This document shows, piece by piece, positions 1-10,761 of a stretch of 64,000 nucleotides of DNA. The DNA is taken from positions 1 to 64,000 of the forward strand of contig NZ_JAAVVZ010000006.1 in assembly GCF_023910635.1 (NCBI RefSeq), given 5' to 3'. The translations under genes were made by a program, and so were the position numbers. Source of the stretch: Sphingorhabdus sp. (GTDB lineage Bacteria; Pseudomonadota; Alphaproteobacteria; Sphingomonadales; Sphingomonadaceae). Below the pieces are notes generated by a model. The model searched no databases. It worked only from the letters and a program-made list of their open reading frames with translations, and was not told the DNA's origin. Within the stretch, counting starts at the first letter, position 1. Every line of letters begins with the position of its first letter.

Positions 1-344
1 ATGCCCGGTCGAAACCCTGCGCCAATATAATCTCGCACAAAGACGCGAAGATACGAAGAAGGTTTTGGCCCGACCGGCCATAGTATAAAGCTATTTCGGG
101 GATGACGCAGATGTCATCGGGGTTCTAAGTTTACAAACATATACGCAAAACGCGGTATTTCTGTAAACTTACCGCAACGTTGCGACGTTGGCTTACCCGG
201 TCCGAAAGCCGGGGTGAGGTTCAACATATTCAAAGAGCCGGTCCCGCAACAATTGTGGGACTAACGCACAGAATCCCAAAACAAATCCTACATTGCAAGC
301 GAAAGCTATTTCGGGGATGACGCAATTGTCACGGTAATTCTAAT

Positions 345-600
345 TCCTCCCCCACCGGGGGAGGGGGACCGTCGCAGACGGTGGAGGGGCACGTTCAGGG
401 TATCACTACGCCAGAAGGTCAGGATAGCCAGAGCGTGCCCCTCCCCCATGCTTCGCATGGTCCCGCTGTTGCTCCGCAACGCCTACGGCTCCCTTATTCT
501 GGGGAGGATTTGCAACCACCACCCGTCGCCCCAGCGCAGGCTGGGGCCTATCGCGCCTGTCGATCTCGCCAGACACACGTGATAGGCACCAGCCTACGCT
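345..600. repeat. GC-rich imperfect palindromic intergenic repeat, copy 1
   Basis: The stretch contains CCTCCCCCACCGGGGGAGGG and further short inverted repeats such as CGCCCCAGCGCAGGCTGGGG and CACCAGCCTACGCTGGTG. It resembles the GC-rich palindromes seen again at 673-832 and 14281-14432. It holds no supported coding sequence. Confidence 0.6.
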
Positions 601-672
601 GGTGCGACGGTGTTTTTTGCTGAATGGGTTATTCGGCGGATGACGCACCTGCCACCGGAATTCCCTAAATCA

Positions 673-832
673 CCCCTCCCCTTCAGGGGAGGGGAGCGCA
701 GCAGCTCTGTCCCCCGGACAGAGCCAAAAGCCGCGCTGGGTGGGGTCGGTCGGCGTTGCGTAACCCTTTATACCCCACCCCAACCCCGTGGAGGGGGACT
801 GGCCCCTCCACGCCTAAAGGGGAGGGGCTTAA
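673..832. repeat. GC-rich imperfect palindromic intergenic repeat, copy 2
   Basis: About 160 bp begins with CCCCTCCCCTTCAGGGGAGG and ends with the complementary CTAAAGGGGAGGGGCTT. In between are TGGGTGGGGTCGG and its inverse CCCCACCCCAACCCC, so the unit can fold into a long imperfect hairpin. The same building blocks occur in the rpoA-rplQ gap at 14281-14432. It is probably a non-autonomous dispersed repeat. Confidence 0.65.
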
Positions 833-1095
833 TTTCGCAATATGCAACGCAGCAAGATTATTTCGGGGGATGACGCAATTGTCACCGGAATTCGCACCGT
901 AACTCCGAGCGTGCAACAATTTAGTGCACTGTCACCGTAATTCCGTAATTCCGTAATTCCACATGCATATCGAACATTTGATTGATCCACATCCAACATA
1001 TCTGCTTTCTGAGTTAGTATTTTTAATTGTTGTACATCACATTTAAAACTCAAAATCAGTAACGCAACAGTTGCGGCCTCAAATTCTTCTCCGTC

Positions 1096-1353
1096 TTACG
1101 TAACTTTTGCTTTATTAAAAATATAATTTGTTCCATTCTGTCCAAAACGCCGAAATGTTTCCGCCGGGTTTAGCATAGGTGGACTTGTATTTTTGTATAC
1201 CTTCACATAAAATTTATAAGAATCCGATAACGTCATTTTATCTGCCATACTAAGCAATTCGTGTCCGTCCTTACCTTCATAAGAAGCTTGATCGCATGAA
1301 GATAAAAAAATTAATGATATAACTGACATATAATTTAGAATATTTTTCCGCAT
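1096..1353 (-). CDS. Putative small lipoprotein, unknown function
   Basis: This 85-aa ORF begins with a short hydrophobic signal ending in a lipobox-like FLSSC at residues 16-20, which predicts lipidation after cleavage before Cys20. The rest is polar and shows no family I recognise. Its ATG lies inside the 3' end of the upstream ORF (1335-1535), an overlap of 19 bp that suggests translational coupling. The local DNA is much more AT-rich than the neighbouring genes, which suggests acquisition by transfer or decay. It may be the surviving end of a larger accessory locus. I cannot exclude that it is a spurious ORF. Confidence 0.45.
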   Translation of the reverse strand: MRKNILNYMSVISLIFLSSCDQASYEGKDGHELLSMADKMTLSDSYKFYVKVYKNTSPPMLNPAETFRRFGQNGTNYIFNKAKVT

Positions 1354-1535
1354 GGACGACCTGCTTTCTCATATTCAGATGTAAGATTAAACCGATATTG
1401 ATCTGCAAATGATTCATGATCCATAGATTTATGAACTCCATTATTATACGTCGATAATGGCTTTTTGAACGGAGTTGCGAGCGCCTGGCCAACATAACTT
1501 GGTACTGACAGGTTGGAGTAACCGTGACATTGCAC
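1335..1535 (-). pseudogene. Remnant ORF upstream of the small lipoprotein
   Basis: This 66-aa frame starts at a GTG directly after an in-frame TAA. It ends in a polar, aromatic-containing tail (NGVHKSMDHESFADQYRFN) that looks protein-like. Just upstream, another frame reads KCNVTVTPTCQYQ, also protein-like, so a frameshift within an older gene is plausible. The DNA upstream is cut off abruptly by the half-copy of the palindromic element at 1545-1596. I read it as the 3' fragment of a disrupted AT-rich gene. The parent family is not recognised. Confidence 0.35.
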
Positions 1536-1544
1536 TTAATTCCG

Positions 1545-1596
1545 ATATCTTTGCCATTTTGACGCCGCGAAGGTGGATTTAAATGGTCCTGACCTT
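1545..1596 (-). repeat. Truncated half-copy of MITE-like element
   Basis: About 52 bp matches, in reverse orientation, the left inverted repeat plus the inner spacer of the full element at 9959-10060, with one difference noted (ACCATTT versus ACCACTT). Homology stops abruptly at GATATCG, exactly where the full copy continues into its second half. The last codons (R-T-I-stop) of the DUF2721 gene are read from this repeat. Confidence 0.8.
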
Positions 1597-2070
1597 AGGT
1601 TTTGGGGGCGGTGGTAGTTCGAGATATTCCTCCGGCACATAAATGGCATAGGTCGCCAGCCGGATTTCACCGACAAACTGGAACAGGCAAGCCGATAGTA
1701 ACGCGAGGGCCAGCATGAACAACGCCACGGCGACCCAAGCAGCGGGCGTGTTGGTGAGCCCTAACACAAACAGCGCGACAATCATGACGCATACCGAAAT
1801 GGCCGACAGGACCGCAAACAATATCGACGAACCCACGACGCGCATGCGCCTTTCAATGATCCGCAACTCTCGCACGATGCGCTCGTGCGCTATTCCTTCG
1901 GTGTTGGGGTATTGGCGTTGCAAATCGCGTGAGCGGTCTACAATGCGCGCCAGTCGGCCAGTCAGAACATTGAGCAGACTGCCTACCGCGACCAGCAGGA
2001 ACGCTGGCGTCAGTGCCGTCTGCAGAACAGAAATGACAGCGGCAAGATCAGGGCCGAATTCACCTTCCAT
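1579..2070 (-). CDS. DUF2721 family membrane protein
   Basis: This 163-aa protein matches the DUF2721 family in pattern. An N-terminal hydrophobic segment (about residues 10-35) is followed by the charged LTGRLARIVDRSRDLQ stretch and then two close hydrophobic helices (about 100-150), giving about three membrane segments. The function of the family is unknown. The start codon overlaps the 3' end of the upstream acyl-CoA synthetase gene by 11 bp, so the two are probably cotranscribed. The C-terminal residues are encoded by the repeat element at 1545-1596, so the natural stop may have been replaced. Confidence 0.85.
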   Translation of the reverse strand: MEGEFGPDLAAVISVLQTALTPAFLLVAVGSLLNVLTGRLARIVDRSRDLQRQYPNTEGIAHERIVRELRIIERRMRVVGSSILFAVLSAISVCVMIVALFVLGLTNTPAAWVAVALFMLALALLSACLFQFVGEIRLATYAIYVPEEYLELPPPPKPKVRTI

Positions 2071-3616
2071 TTTGCTTCTCTGCCGCCAAAACGCGCAAGT
2101 CGGTTTTCAGCAATTTGCCAATATGACTGCGCGGCATTTCGTCAATGGTGTAAAGCACCGAAATCCGCTGCGTCTTGCCAAGCTGCCCGTTCACACGCGC
2201 AAGAATGGCGTCAGGCGATGCCGCCGCGTCCGTCAACCGCACAAAGCCAACGGGCGTTTCGCCCCATGTTTCCGAAGGCATGCCAACCACAGCAGCCTCG
2301 GTCACTTCGGGCTGCGCCTCCAACAATTCCTCAAGGTCTTTCGGGTAAATGTTGAAGCCACCGGAAATGATCATGTCCTTGGCACGGCCGACAATCGAGA
2401 CGAAGCCATCCGCGTCAACAATGCCAATATCTCCGGTTTTCAGCCAAATATTGCCATCCTCGTCACGCCACTCCATCTCGCGTGTTTTTTCTGGTTGGTT
2501 TTTGTAACCGGACATCATGGTAGGCGACCGGCCGGTAAGCACGCCTTTGGAACCGGCGGGCAGGCGATTGTCATCCTCGTCCAAGACGATCAATTCATGG
2601 CCCGTGACTGGCTGCCCCACGGTATGCAGTTTGTTGGGATGGTGATGGGCCTGCAACATGCACACAACACCCCCTTCGGTCATACCGTAAATCTCGACAA
2701 GGCCGCCCGGCCAACGCTGAAGCACATCCGCCTTCAACTCCGCAGCAAAAGGCGCGCTGGTGCAGAATTTTACGATGAAGCTGCTGAGATCGTAACGATC
2801 AAATTCCGCATGCGTCATCAGCCGCGCATATTGCACTGGCACGAGCATAGTGTGCGTAGTCTGATCGGTCTGCGCATGGTCAAGATAGGCCAGAGCATCA
2901 AATTTCTCCATGATCCGGGCAAAACCGCCATGGCAGATCGTTGGCAGAAATACCGCCAATGTCGTGTTCGAATATAATGGCGTCGAGACCAACGACCGCG
3001 TGTCGCGGTTATAGATTGACTTGAATCCACCTGCCATTTGGTGCCAGCGCATGCCGTGCGAATGGATAATGCCCTTGGGCGTTCCCGTGGTGCCACTCGA
3101 ATAAATGATGTTGAACGGATCAGTCGCGGCGGGCGGCGACGCGTCAAAACGCGCGCCTTCCTCTGCCATCCAGTCGGCCAGTGCCGGATGGTCGCCAACG
3201 GCATTTTCAAGCATGACAATTTTGACATTGCCCAGCGCGACCCCTTCAAGATCAGCCAGTTTCGCAGCATCGACGAACAAATGCATCGCGCCGGAATCTT
3301 TGAACATCGCGGCCAACTGCGCGGGCGTTGCCGATGTGGTCAATGGTGCAGCGCAGCCCCCTGCGCGCACAACGGCAAGATACACCAACGCATAGGGAAT
3401 ATTGCTGGTGCCCAATATGGCAACCGCCTGACCCCGCTGTAGCCCGTCGCGCTGTAGCTGTTCGGCTATCCGCGCTGTTGCTTGCGCAACTTCGCGCCAC
3501 GTCAGTTCGGAACTGCTATCGGCAAGCGCGCGCGCATCAGGCTTTTCTTCGCCCCAAGCGCCAATGAGCGCGCCGAAATCACCAAATGATTTTTCCAGTT
3601 CGCCATCTATAAACAT
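2060..3616 (-). CDS. Acyl-CoA synthetase / AMP-dependent ligase
   Basis: This 518-aa class I adenylate-forming enzyme is predicted to activate a carboxylic acid with ATP to an acyl-AMP and transfer it to CoA. It shows the A3 phosphate loop YSSGTTGTPKG near residue 170, the YGMTEG A5 motif, the TGD A7 aspartate, the SGGFNIYPKDLEE A8 hinge and the final GKLLKTDLR with the A10 lysine. The full family length is present. The substrate (medium or long-chain fatty acid, or aromatic acid) cannot be deduced. It is divergent from gyrB and followed by the overlapping DUF2721 gene. Confidence 0.88.
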   Translation of the reverse strand: MFIDGELEKSFGDFGALIGAWGEEKPDARALADSSSELTWREVAQATARIAEQLQRDGLQRGQAVAILGTSNIPYALVYLAVVRAGGCAAPLTTSATPAQLAAMFKDSGAMHLFVDAAKLADLEGVALGNVKIVMLENAVGDHPALADWMAEEGARFDASPPAATDPFNIIYSSGTTGTPKGIIHSHGMRWHQMAGGFKSIYNRDTRSLVSTPLYSNTTLAVFLPTICHGGFARIMEKFDALAYLDHAQTDQTTHTMLVPVQYARLMTHAEFDRYDLSSFIVKFCTSAPFAAELKADVLQRWPGGLVEIYGMTEGGVVCMLQAHHHPNKLHTVGQPVTGHELIVLDEDDNRLPAGSKGVLTGRSPTMMSGYKNQPEKTREMEWRDEDGNIWLKTGDIGIVDADGFVSIVGRAKDMIISGGFNIYPKDLEELLEAQPEVTEAAVVGMPSETWGETPVGFVRLTDAAASPDAILARVNGQLGKTQRISVLYTIDEMPRSHIGKLLKTDLRVLAAEKQNGR

Positions 3617-3659
3617 GTAAAATCCCGTCTCCCGTTCGCCGGTTGATCTGCAGACTTAG

Positions 3660-6386
<2,727 letters not shown>

Positions 6387-6495
6387 GGTCAGGACCTGGG
6401 TTTTCGGATAATCGCAGCTTTTGGGCAACATATCGCTCGGTCGTTGGCGTGATGAAAAGCTTTGTATATATGCTTTCCCTTATTGGGGAGGCATT

Positions 6496-6861
6496 ATGCA
6501 CAGACGCGGTTTTTTCATGATGGCATGTCTGGCATTGCCCGTGTTGGCGCAGGCTGGCGATAGTCGGGTCGAAATCGGCACTGGCATGGCCAGCTATTAT
6601 GGCGCCGAACTGGGCGGAAGCCGCACGGCGAGCGGCGAGCGTTTTGACCCTGCCGCCATGACCGCTGCCCATCGCACCTTGTCGTTCGGCAGCCGCGTTG
6701 CCGTTACAAACTTGGCCAATGGTCAGGAAGTCGTTGTCCGTATCAACGACCGCGGCCCCTGGGGTAAGTCACGCATCGTGGACGTGTCCTACGCTGCAGC
6801 CAAGCAACTTGGCATGCACCGCACCGGCACTGCTAAAGTGAAGCTTGAACTGCTGGATTAA
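6496..6861 (+). CDS. rlpA: RlpA-like septal/double-psi beta-barrel protein
   Basis: This 121-aa exported protein is an RlpA-like double-psi beta-barrel protein, a family that includes peptidoglycan lytic transglycosylases. It has a short signal peptide (MHRRGFFMMACLALPVLAQA). The DPBB core reads ASYYG, SGERFDP, TAAHRTLSFGS, VRINDRGPW and RIVDVS, which keeps the conserved Asp and His of RlpA. There is no SPOR domain, so septal targeting as in E. coli RlpA is not assured. ATG 6496 is preferred over the longer ORF start at 6421 because GGGGAGG sits just upstream and the signal peptide begins there. It converges with ygfZ. Confidence 0.88.
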   Translation: MHRRGFFMMACLALPVLAQAGDSRVEIGTGMASYYGAELGGSRTASGERFDPAAMTAAHRTLSFGSRVAVTNLANGQEVVVRINDRGPWGKSRIVDVSYAAAKQLGMHRTGTAKVKLELLD

Positions 6862-6871
6862 GGTCTGGACC

Positions 6872-7594
6872 CTAAACAATCGCAGCGCGCTGCCATTCGG
6901 GTAGTTTCAGCGTTTTCATATCGTCCACACGGCGTAACTCCACCGACAGGCCAAGTTCCGGATAGGCGCAGCGTTGACGGCTGATATCGGCCTGTTCCAA
7001 CGGCACGACCACCAGCCGCCGATTAACCTTTTGCCGCCAGTTCATGCGCGCAGTGTTTTCCTGCCCGACATAGCATCCTTTGTTAAACGATACGCCATTA
7101 AGCTCTGCGGCGTTGACCTCAAGCCATAAGCTTTGCTCGCTTCCAAGCTCTGCTACCCCTTCAGTAATGCCCAATGCCAGCCGATGCGCGCGATATTCGG
7201 CGCTGACGTCCACATCATCTGCTGCGGGTGTGCCAATCCACCGTTCGCCCATATTGGGATGACGCGGGTCACCGATGCCATCTGCATTCCAAAAGACCGC
7301 GCAGGCCGGATCAATTGCAATCGCAATCTTGCGCCGTAACCGGTAGATCGAAAGCCGCCGAACAAGCGCTTCTGCCTGCGTGCTCTCACAATCGATGAGC
7401 ACATCCTTGCCATCCGCCCATAACAGAAAATCGAACAACGCCTTGCCTTGGGGGCTCAACAGTCCTGCCCATAAGGGCATCATAGCTGCGGTATCCTGCG
7501 TCACAAGCCCTTGCAGGAATTGCCGCACATCTTCACCAGCTTCGGTGGGGGACAAACGGACGACATGACGGTCATATAGACGGGTGTTTCGCAT
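6872..7594 (-). CDS. ygfZ: Folate-binding protein YgfZ (GcvT-like)
   Basis: This 240-aa YgfZ/IBA57-type protein acts in folate-dependent maintenance or assembly of iron-sulfur enzymes and in tRNA modification in related bacteria. The signature KGCYVGQENTARMNWR is intact, including the conserved cysteine, and the GcvT-like fold is evident from the N-terminal LTP-type region. It is encoded convergently with the RlpA-like gene, with only 10 bp between the stop codons. That gap holds a variant of the GGTCNGGACC motif. It is divergent from pyrC. Confidence 0.9.
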   Translation of the reverse strand: MRNTRLYDRHVVRLSPTEAGEDVRQFLQGLVTQDTAAMMPLWAGLLSPQGKALFDFLLWADGKDVLIDCESTQAEALVRRLSIYRLRRKIAIAIDPACAVFWNADGIGDPRHPNMGERWIGTPAADDVDVSAEYRAHRLALGITEGVAELGSEQSLWLEVNAAELNGVSFNKGCYVGQENTARMNWRQKVNRRLVVVPLEQADISRQRCAYPELGLSVELRRVDDMKTLKLPEWQRAAIV

Positions 7595-7632
7595 AGGTGA
7601 CAGATAGGGGGACGAACGCTTAAAGGGAAGTG

Positions 7633-8676
7633 ATGACCGACCAAATGATTCTATCCATCCGCCGCCCCGATGACTGGCACGTCCATTTGCGCGATAATGC
7701 CGTGATGCGTAGCGTGGTGCCTTATACCGCAGCGCAATTTGCGCGCGCTATTGTCATGCCCAATCTGTCTCCGCCGGTAACGACGGTGGAAGCGGGCGCA
7801 GCCTATCGCGAACGCATTTTGGCCGCTGTGCCCCAAGGGGTCAGCTTTACGCCTTTGATAACGGCCTATCTGACCGACGCGTCGGACGGCGAAGAACTGG
7901 CGCGTGGCTTTACCGAAGGCGTGTTTACCGCCGCGAAATTATACCCCGCCCATGCAACGACCGGAAGCGCGCATGGCGTAACCAACGTCGCCAACATCAT
8001 GCCCGCGCTTGAACATATGGCGCGCATTGGCATGCCATTACTGATTCATGGCGAAGTCACCGATTCACATGTCGACATATTCGACCGGGAGGCGGTGTTC
8101 ATCGAACGAACCCTGTCAAAGCTCGTGCGCGACTTGCCAGAGCTGCGCGTCGTTTTTGAACATATCACCACGGCAGATGCGGTCGCCTTTGTCGATGATG
8201 CCAGCGATAACATCGCCGCCACGATCACGCCGCAGCATTTGCACATCAATCGCAACGCCATGTTCGAAGGTGGCATCCGCCCGCATGCGTATTGCCTGCC
8301 AGTGGCGAAGCGCGAAGTGCACAGGCTTGCCCTGCGCAAGGCCGCGACATCAGGCAGCGCCAAATATTTCCTTGGCACCGACAGCGCGCCGCATGACAAA
8401 TCCGCCAAGGAAAGCGCCTGCGGCTGCGCCGGAATATTCAACGCGCCATTCGCAATGGAAAGCTATGCCGCAGTTTTTGAAGAAGAGGGCGCGCTGGACA
8501 GGCTTGAAGCCTTCGCTTCTGAAAACGGCCCGCGTTTCTACCGCATGCCGCCGAATGAAGATCGCGTGACTTTGGAGCGTGTTGACACACCAGTCCCCAG
8601 TTTGCTTGCGTTGGATGGCGTTTCGGTTGTGCCCTTTCACGCGGGAGAAACTTTGCGCTGGCGATTTACAGCTTAA
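7633..8676 (+). CDS. pyrC: Dihydroorotase (class II)
   Basis: This enzyme of pyrimidine synthesis closes carbamoyl aspartate to dihydroorotate. The 347-aa length matches E. coli PyrC. The metal-binding DDWHVHLRD is near the N-terminus, KLYPAHATT carries the lysine expected to be carboxylated, and HGEVTD, EHITT and FLGTDSAPH supply the other ligands and catalytic Asp. ATG 7633 is chosen over GTG 7630 because AGGGA lies at suitable spacing. The 3' end overlaps the convergent rarD gene by 4 bp. Confidence 0.96.
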   Translation: MTDQMILSIRRPDDWHVHLRDNAVMRSVVPYTAAQFARAIVMPNLSPPVTTVEAGAAYRERILAAVPQGVSFTPLITAYLTDASDGEELARGFTEGVFTAAKLYPAHATTGSAHGVTNVANIMPALEHMARIGMPLLIHGEVTDSHVDIFDREAVFIERTLSKLVRDLPELRVVFEHITTADAVAFVDDASDNIAATITPQHLHINRNAMFEGGIRPHAYCLPVAKREVHRLALRKAATSGSAKYFLGTDSAPHDKSAKESACGCAGIFNAPFAMESYAAVFEEEGALDRLEAFASENGPRFYRMPPNEDRVTLERVDTPVPSLLALDGVSVVPFHAGETLRWRFTA

Positions 8677-9569
8677 ATTTTCGCCGCCCGATAGGTTTTG
8701 ATCGCATCCGCGCAAAATATCGCGATACTGATCCAGATCAATATGAAGCATGCCAGCTTGGTCGTGCTCAACGGCTCGCCATAGGCATAGACACCCAATA
8801 AAAACGCAATTGACGGCGCGATATACTGGACGAAGCCAAGGCTGGCATAACTCATCCGCCGCGCCGCCGTTGCAAACATCAACAGCGGGATTGCCGTGAC
8901 TGCGCCTGCCAGGATCAACAGCCCGGATGTGGTAAAATCATCGCCGAACCCGCCAGTGCCAGCCTGCGCATACCAGAACACCGCGCCAAGCGATAAGGGC
9001 GCGAGCAACGTCGTTTCAATGGCGAGACCAGGTACAGAGCCAACGGGCGTTATTTTACGGATAAGGCCGTACAGGCCAAAGCTGAAGGCCAAGGATACCG
9101 AGACCCATAATGTGTCGAGCGCATCGCCGATGAGGATGGCAACGCCAATGGCGGCGACCGCAACAGCGACCATTTGCAGCGGACGAAGCCGCTCACCCAG
9201 AAACAGTCGCCCGAGAAGCACGTTCACCAAGGGATTAAGATAATAACCCAGGCTGGCGGCCAATATGTGGTCGGTGGAAACAGCCCAAATATATATGAGC
9301 CAATTGATCGCAATCAGCGTCGCCGAGGCGAGCAGGTTGCGTAAGTGCGCCTTGTGCCGGAAAATAGCGCCATATTCGTGCAACTGATTGCGAAACGCCA
9401 TGATGACCAGCAGCAAGGGGATCGACCATAAGATCCGCTGCGCCACGATGGCTATTGGCGGCACATGGCTCAAAAGCTTAAAATATACAGGCACGAAGCC
9501 CCAGATCAGATAGGCCGATATCGCATAAGGCAGGCCGCTGGGCTGCTCGGTTTTTTTATCATCCGCCAT
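8673..9569 (-). CDS. rarD: RarD/EamA-family transporter
   Basis: This 298-aa inner-membrane protein has about ten hydrophobic helices and two EamA repeats. The opening [22 protein letters not shown] is typical of RarD, a member of the drug/metabolite transporter superfamily. The transported substrate is not known for most members. The gene name reflects a chloramphenicol phenotype reported in Pseudomonas. It is convergent with pyrC. Confidence 0.88.
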   Translation of the reverse strand: MADDKKTEQPSGLPYAISAYLIWGFVPVYFKLLSHVPPIAIVAQRILWSIPLLLVIMAFRNQLHEYGAIFRHKAHLRNLLASATLIAINWLIYIWAVSTDHILAASLGYYLNPLVNVLLGRLFLGERLRPLQMVAVAVAAIGVAILIGDALDTLWVSVSLAFSFGLYGLIRKITPVGSVPGLAIETTLLAPLSLGAVFWYAQAGTGGFGDDFTTSGLLILAGAVTAIPLLMFATAARRMSYASLGFVQYIAPSIAFLLGVYAYGEPLSTTKLACFILIWISIAIFCADAIKTYRAAKI

Positions 9570-9598
9570 GTTTTAAAATCCCCGCCCTCAATTGAGGG

Positions 9599-9820
9599 TC
9601 AGATGATCCCGCCGCCAATCCAGAGGCGAAGGGCGCAAATCGCCATGACCAGCAGACAAAAATTACGGCCGCCATTTTTCTCCGAGATAAGACCGAACAC
9701 CACCCCAACGCCGGCGATCAAGATGATGAACCAGTTCAGCCATCCCAGCAACGGGATGAACCCGATGAAAGCCAGAATAAGGGCAATGAGCCCCAGCAGG
9801 ATCGCGATGATGTTTGCCAT
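9599..9820 (-). CDS. Small conserved membrane protein
   Basis: This 73-aa protein starts at MANIIAILLGLIALILAFIG and is almost entirely hydrophobic, with two or three membrane helices. The ORF track begins 24 codons earlier, but that extension is basic and unrelated in character, so I prefer ATG 9820. No function is assigned. It ends 30 bp upstream of rarD in the same orientation and may be cotranscribed with it. Confidence 0.7.
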   Translation of the reverse strand: MANIIAILLGLIALILAFIGFIPLLGWLNWFIILIAGVGVVFGLISEKNGGRNFCLLVMAICALRLWIGGGII

Positions 9821-9895
9821 GTGCCGACTGTGGCGCGTTTTGGGATGCGTGGCAAGCAAAGGCCGTCGCCACATACTTAATCGCGACAGCAAAAT

Positions 9896-9949
9896 ATGAA
9901 GGTGACAAGAGGCTCAGCCTGATTACAAGCCAAGCCTCTTTGCCTTCAT
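9896..9949 (-). terminator. Long hairpin, possible terminator
   Basis: ATGAAGG-AAGAGGCT pairs with AGCCTCTT-CCTTCAT around an 18-nt loop, giving about 15 base pairs with a small internal loop. On the minus strand the hairpin is followed by ATTTTG. It lies downstream of the 10067-10642 gene, between it and the small membrane protein gene. It could terminate that transcript, or be another mobile palindrome. Confidence 0.55.
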
Positions 9950-9958
9950 GCGTTTCTA

Positions 9959-10060
9959 GGGTCAGGACCACTTAAATCCACCTTCGCGGCGTCAAAATGG
10001 CAAAGATATCGAAGGAAAATGGCCTCAAACCGCGAAGGTGGATTTAAGTGGTCCTAACCC
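9959..10060. mobile_element. MITE-like palindromic element (102 bp)
   Basis: Two 31-bp terminal inverted repeats (9959-9989 and 10030-10060) match at 30 of 31 positions. They contain GGACCACTTAAATCCACC and flank a 40-bp centre. There is no coding capacity. A half copy with the same centre occurs at 1545-1596. The outer ends carry the GGGTYAGGACC motif that recurs alone at several gene ends. The architecture fits a miniature inverted-repeat transposable element or a large palindromic unit. A target-site duplication is not obvious. Confidence 0.8.
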
Positions 10061-10066
10061 CAGGCG

Positions 10067-10636
10067 TTAGCGCCATTGGTCGAGGCCTCTATAGTCGATA
10101 TCCACAACACGGCCCTGCTCGACCGTGCATGTGAACCGTCCCTTGTTATATCCGCGCCCATACGCATTGGCGTCGTAGCGGTTATAGCGGTCGTTGCCAT
10201 AGGCATTGTAGCCGCGACCGCCATCTTGGACGACAACATTGCCTTTCACGCGATAGCCATAACGTGTGCGCTGAATGTCACGGATTTGCGTGACTTCCGA
10301 ACGGCTATAGCCATTTGCCCAGCGTTCAACATTATTAACGCATTGGTTGACCGCATTACGGCTATTTCCGCTGCGATAGGCATTGCCGCGATAGGCATTG
10401 GGATAGCCAGCACGATTATAGTCATAATTGCCACCATCATTATAACGGTCGTTATTGCCAGCGGAGAGCAAAGCGGCCAAACCACCGAGCACAACTGCTC
10501 CGGCAATAATCTCTCCAGCGCTGATTCCGTCACGATGACGGTCATAGCGATCCTGCGCTTGAGCGGGGGCACCCACGCTAACCAAAACTGCCGCAGCAGC
10601 TCCGGCTCCAAGCAAGCTTTTGGTTATGTATTTCAT
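10067..10636 (-). CDS. Secreted glycine/tyrosine/asparagine-rich protein
   Basis: This protein of about 189 aa has a clear signal peptide (KYITKSLLGAGAAAAVLVSVGAPAQAQ). A hydrophobic glycine-rich segment (GEIIAGAVVLGGLAALLSAG) follows, then a low-complexity region rich in Asn, Tyr, Gly and Arg. The C-terminal part, with paired cysteines (NQCVNNVERW and FTCTVEQG), looks like a small folded domain. It is exported; the function is unknown. Two ATGs are possible. The second, 10636, has AGGAG at better spacing than the first at 10642. Confidence 0.75.
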   Translation of the reverse strand: MKYITKSLLGAGAAAAVLVSVGAPAQAQDRYDRHRDGISAGEIIAGAVVLGGLAALLSAGNNDRYNDGGNYDYNRAGYPNAYRGNAYRSGNSRNAVNQCVNNVERWANGYSRSEVTQIRDIQRTRYGYRVKGNVVVQDGGRGYNAYGNDRYNRYDANAYGRGYNKGRFTCTVEQGRVVDIDYRGLDQWR

Positions 10637-10704
10637 CTTCATTCTCCTGGTCGGGCGCAGTCATTTCTGGCCGATGGAGACGAAGTAGCCGATTCGGTTT
10701 GACC

Positions 10705-10731
10705 GGATGCTGAATTGACTTGTCAGCATCC
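10705..10731 (-). terminator. Perfect 9-bp hairpin after prolyl oligopeptidase
   Basis: GGATGCTGA and TCAGCATCC form an uninterrupted stem with a 9-nt loop about 30 bp past the stop of the minus-strand prolyl oligopeptidase gene. There is no long U-run, so termination efficiency is uncertain. Confidence 0.5.
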
Positions 10732-10761
10732 GTTCATCAAAATCAACATTTTTATGAACAA

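Larger units (their letters stand above)
87..960. repeat. Cluster of dispersed ~38-bp direct repeats
   Basis: Four copies of a related sequence with the core TTTCGGGGATGACGCA lie at about 87-126, 302-340, 629-665 and 857-894. Each is followed by a variant of TGTCACCGGAATTC. A shortened fifth piece near 929-960 ends in three tandem copies of the 8-mer GTAATTCC. The copies are all on the plus strand and are separated by 200-330 bp of GC-rich palindromic sequence. No credible gene lies in 1-1095; the ORFs listed there have repeat-derived, low-complexity translations. The function is unknown. It could be a remnant of nested intergenic repeats. Confidence 0.75.

Noticed and set aside
87-960. Direct repeats as a CRISPR array
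   Set aside because: Repeat spacing of over 200 bp, uneven spacers and no cas genes rule this out.
1277-1495. 72-aa minus-strand ORF overlapping the AT-rich remnant
   Set aside because: Different frame with no ribosome-binding site; only its upstream reading was used as evidence for a possible frameshift.
1715-2977. 420-aa plus-strand ORF
   Set aside because: It is antisense to the DUF2721 and acyl-CoA synthetase genes, which have clear family motifs; the translation is basic and lacks any known domain.
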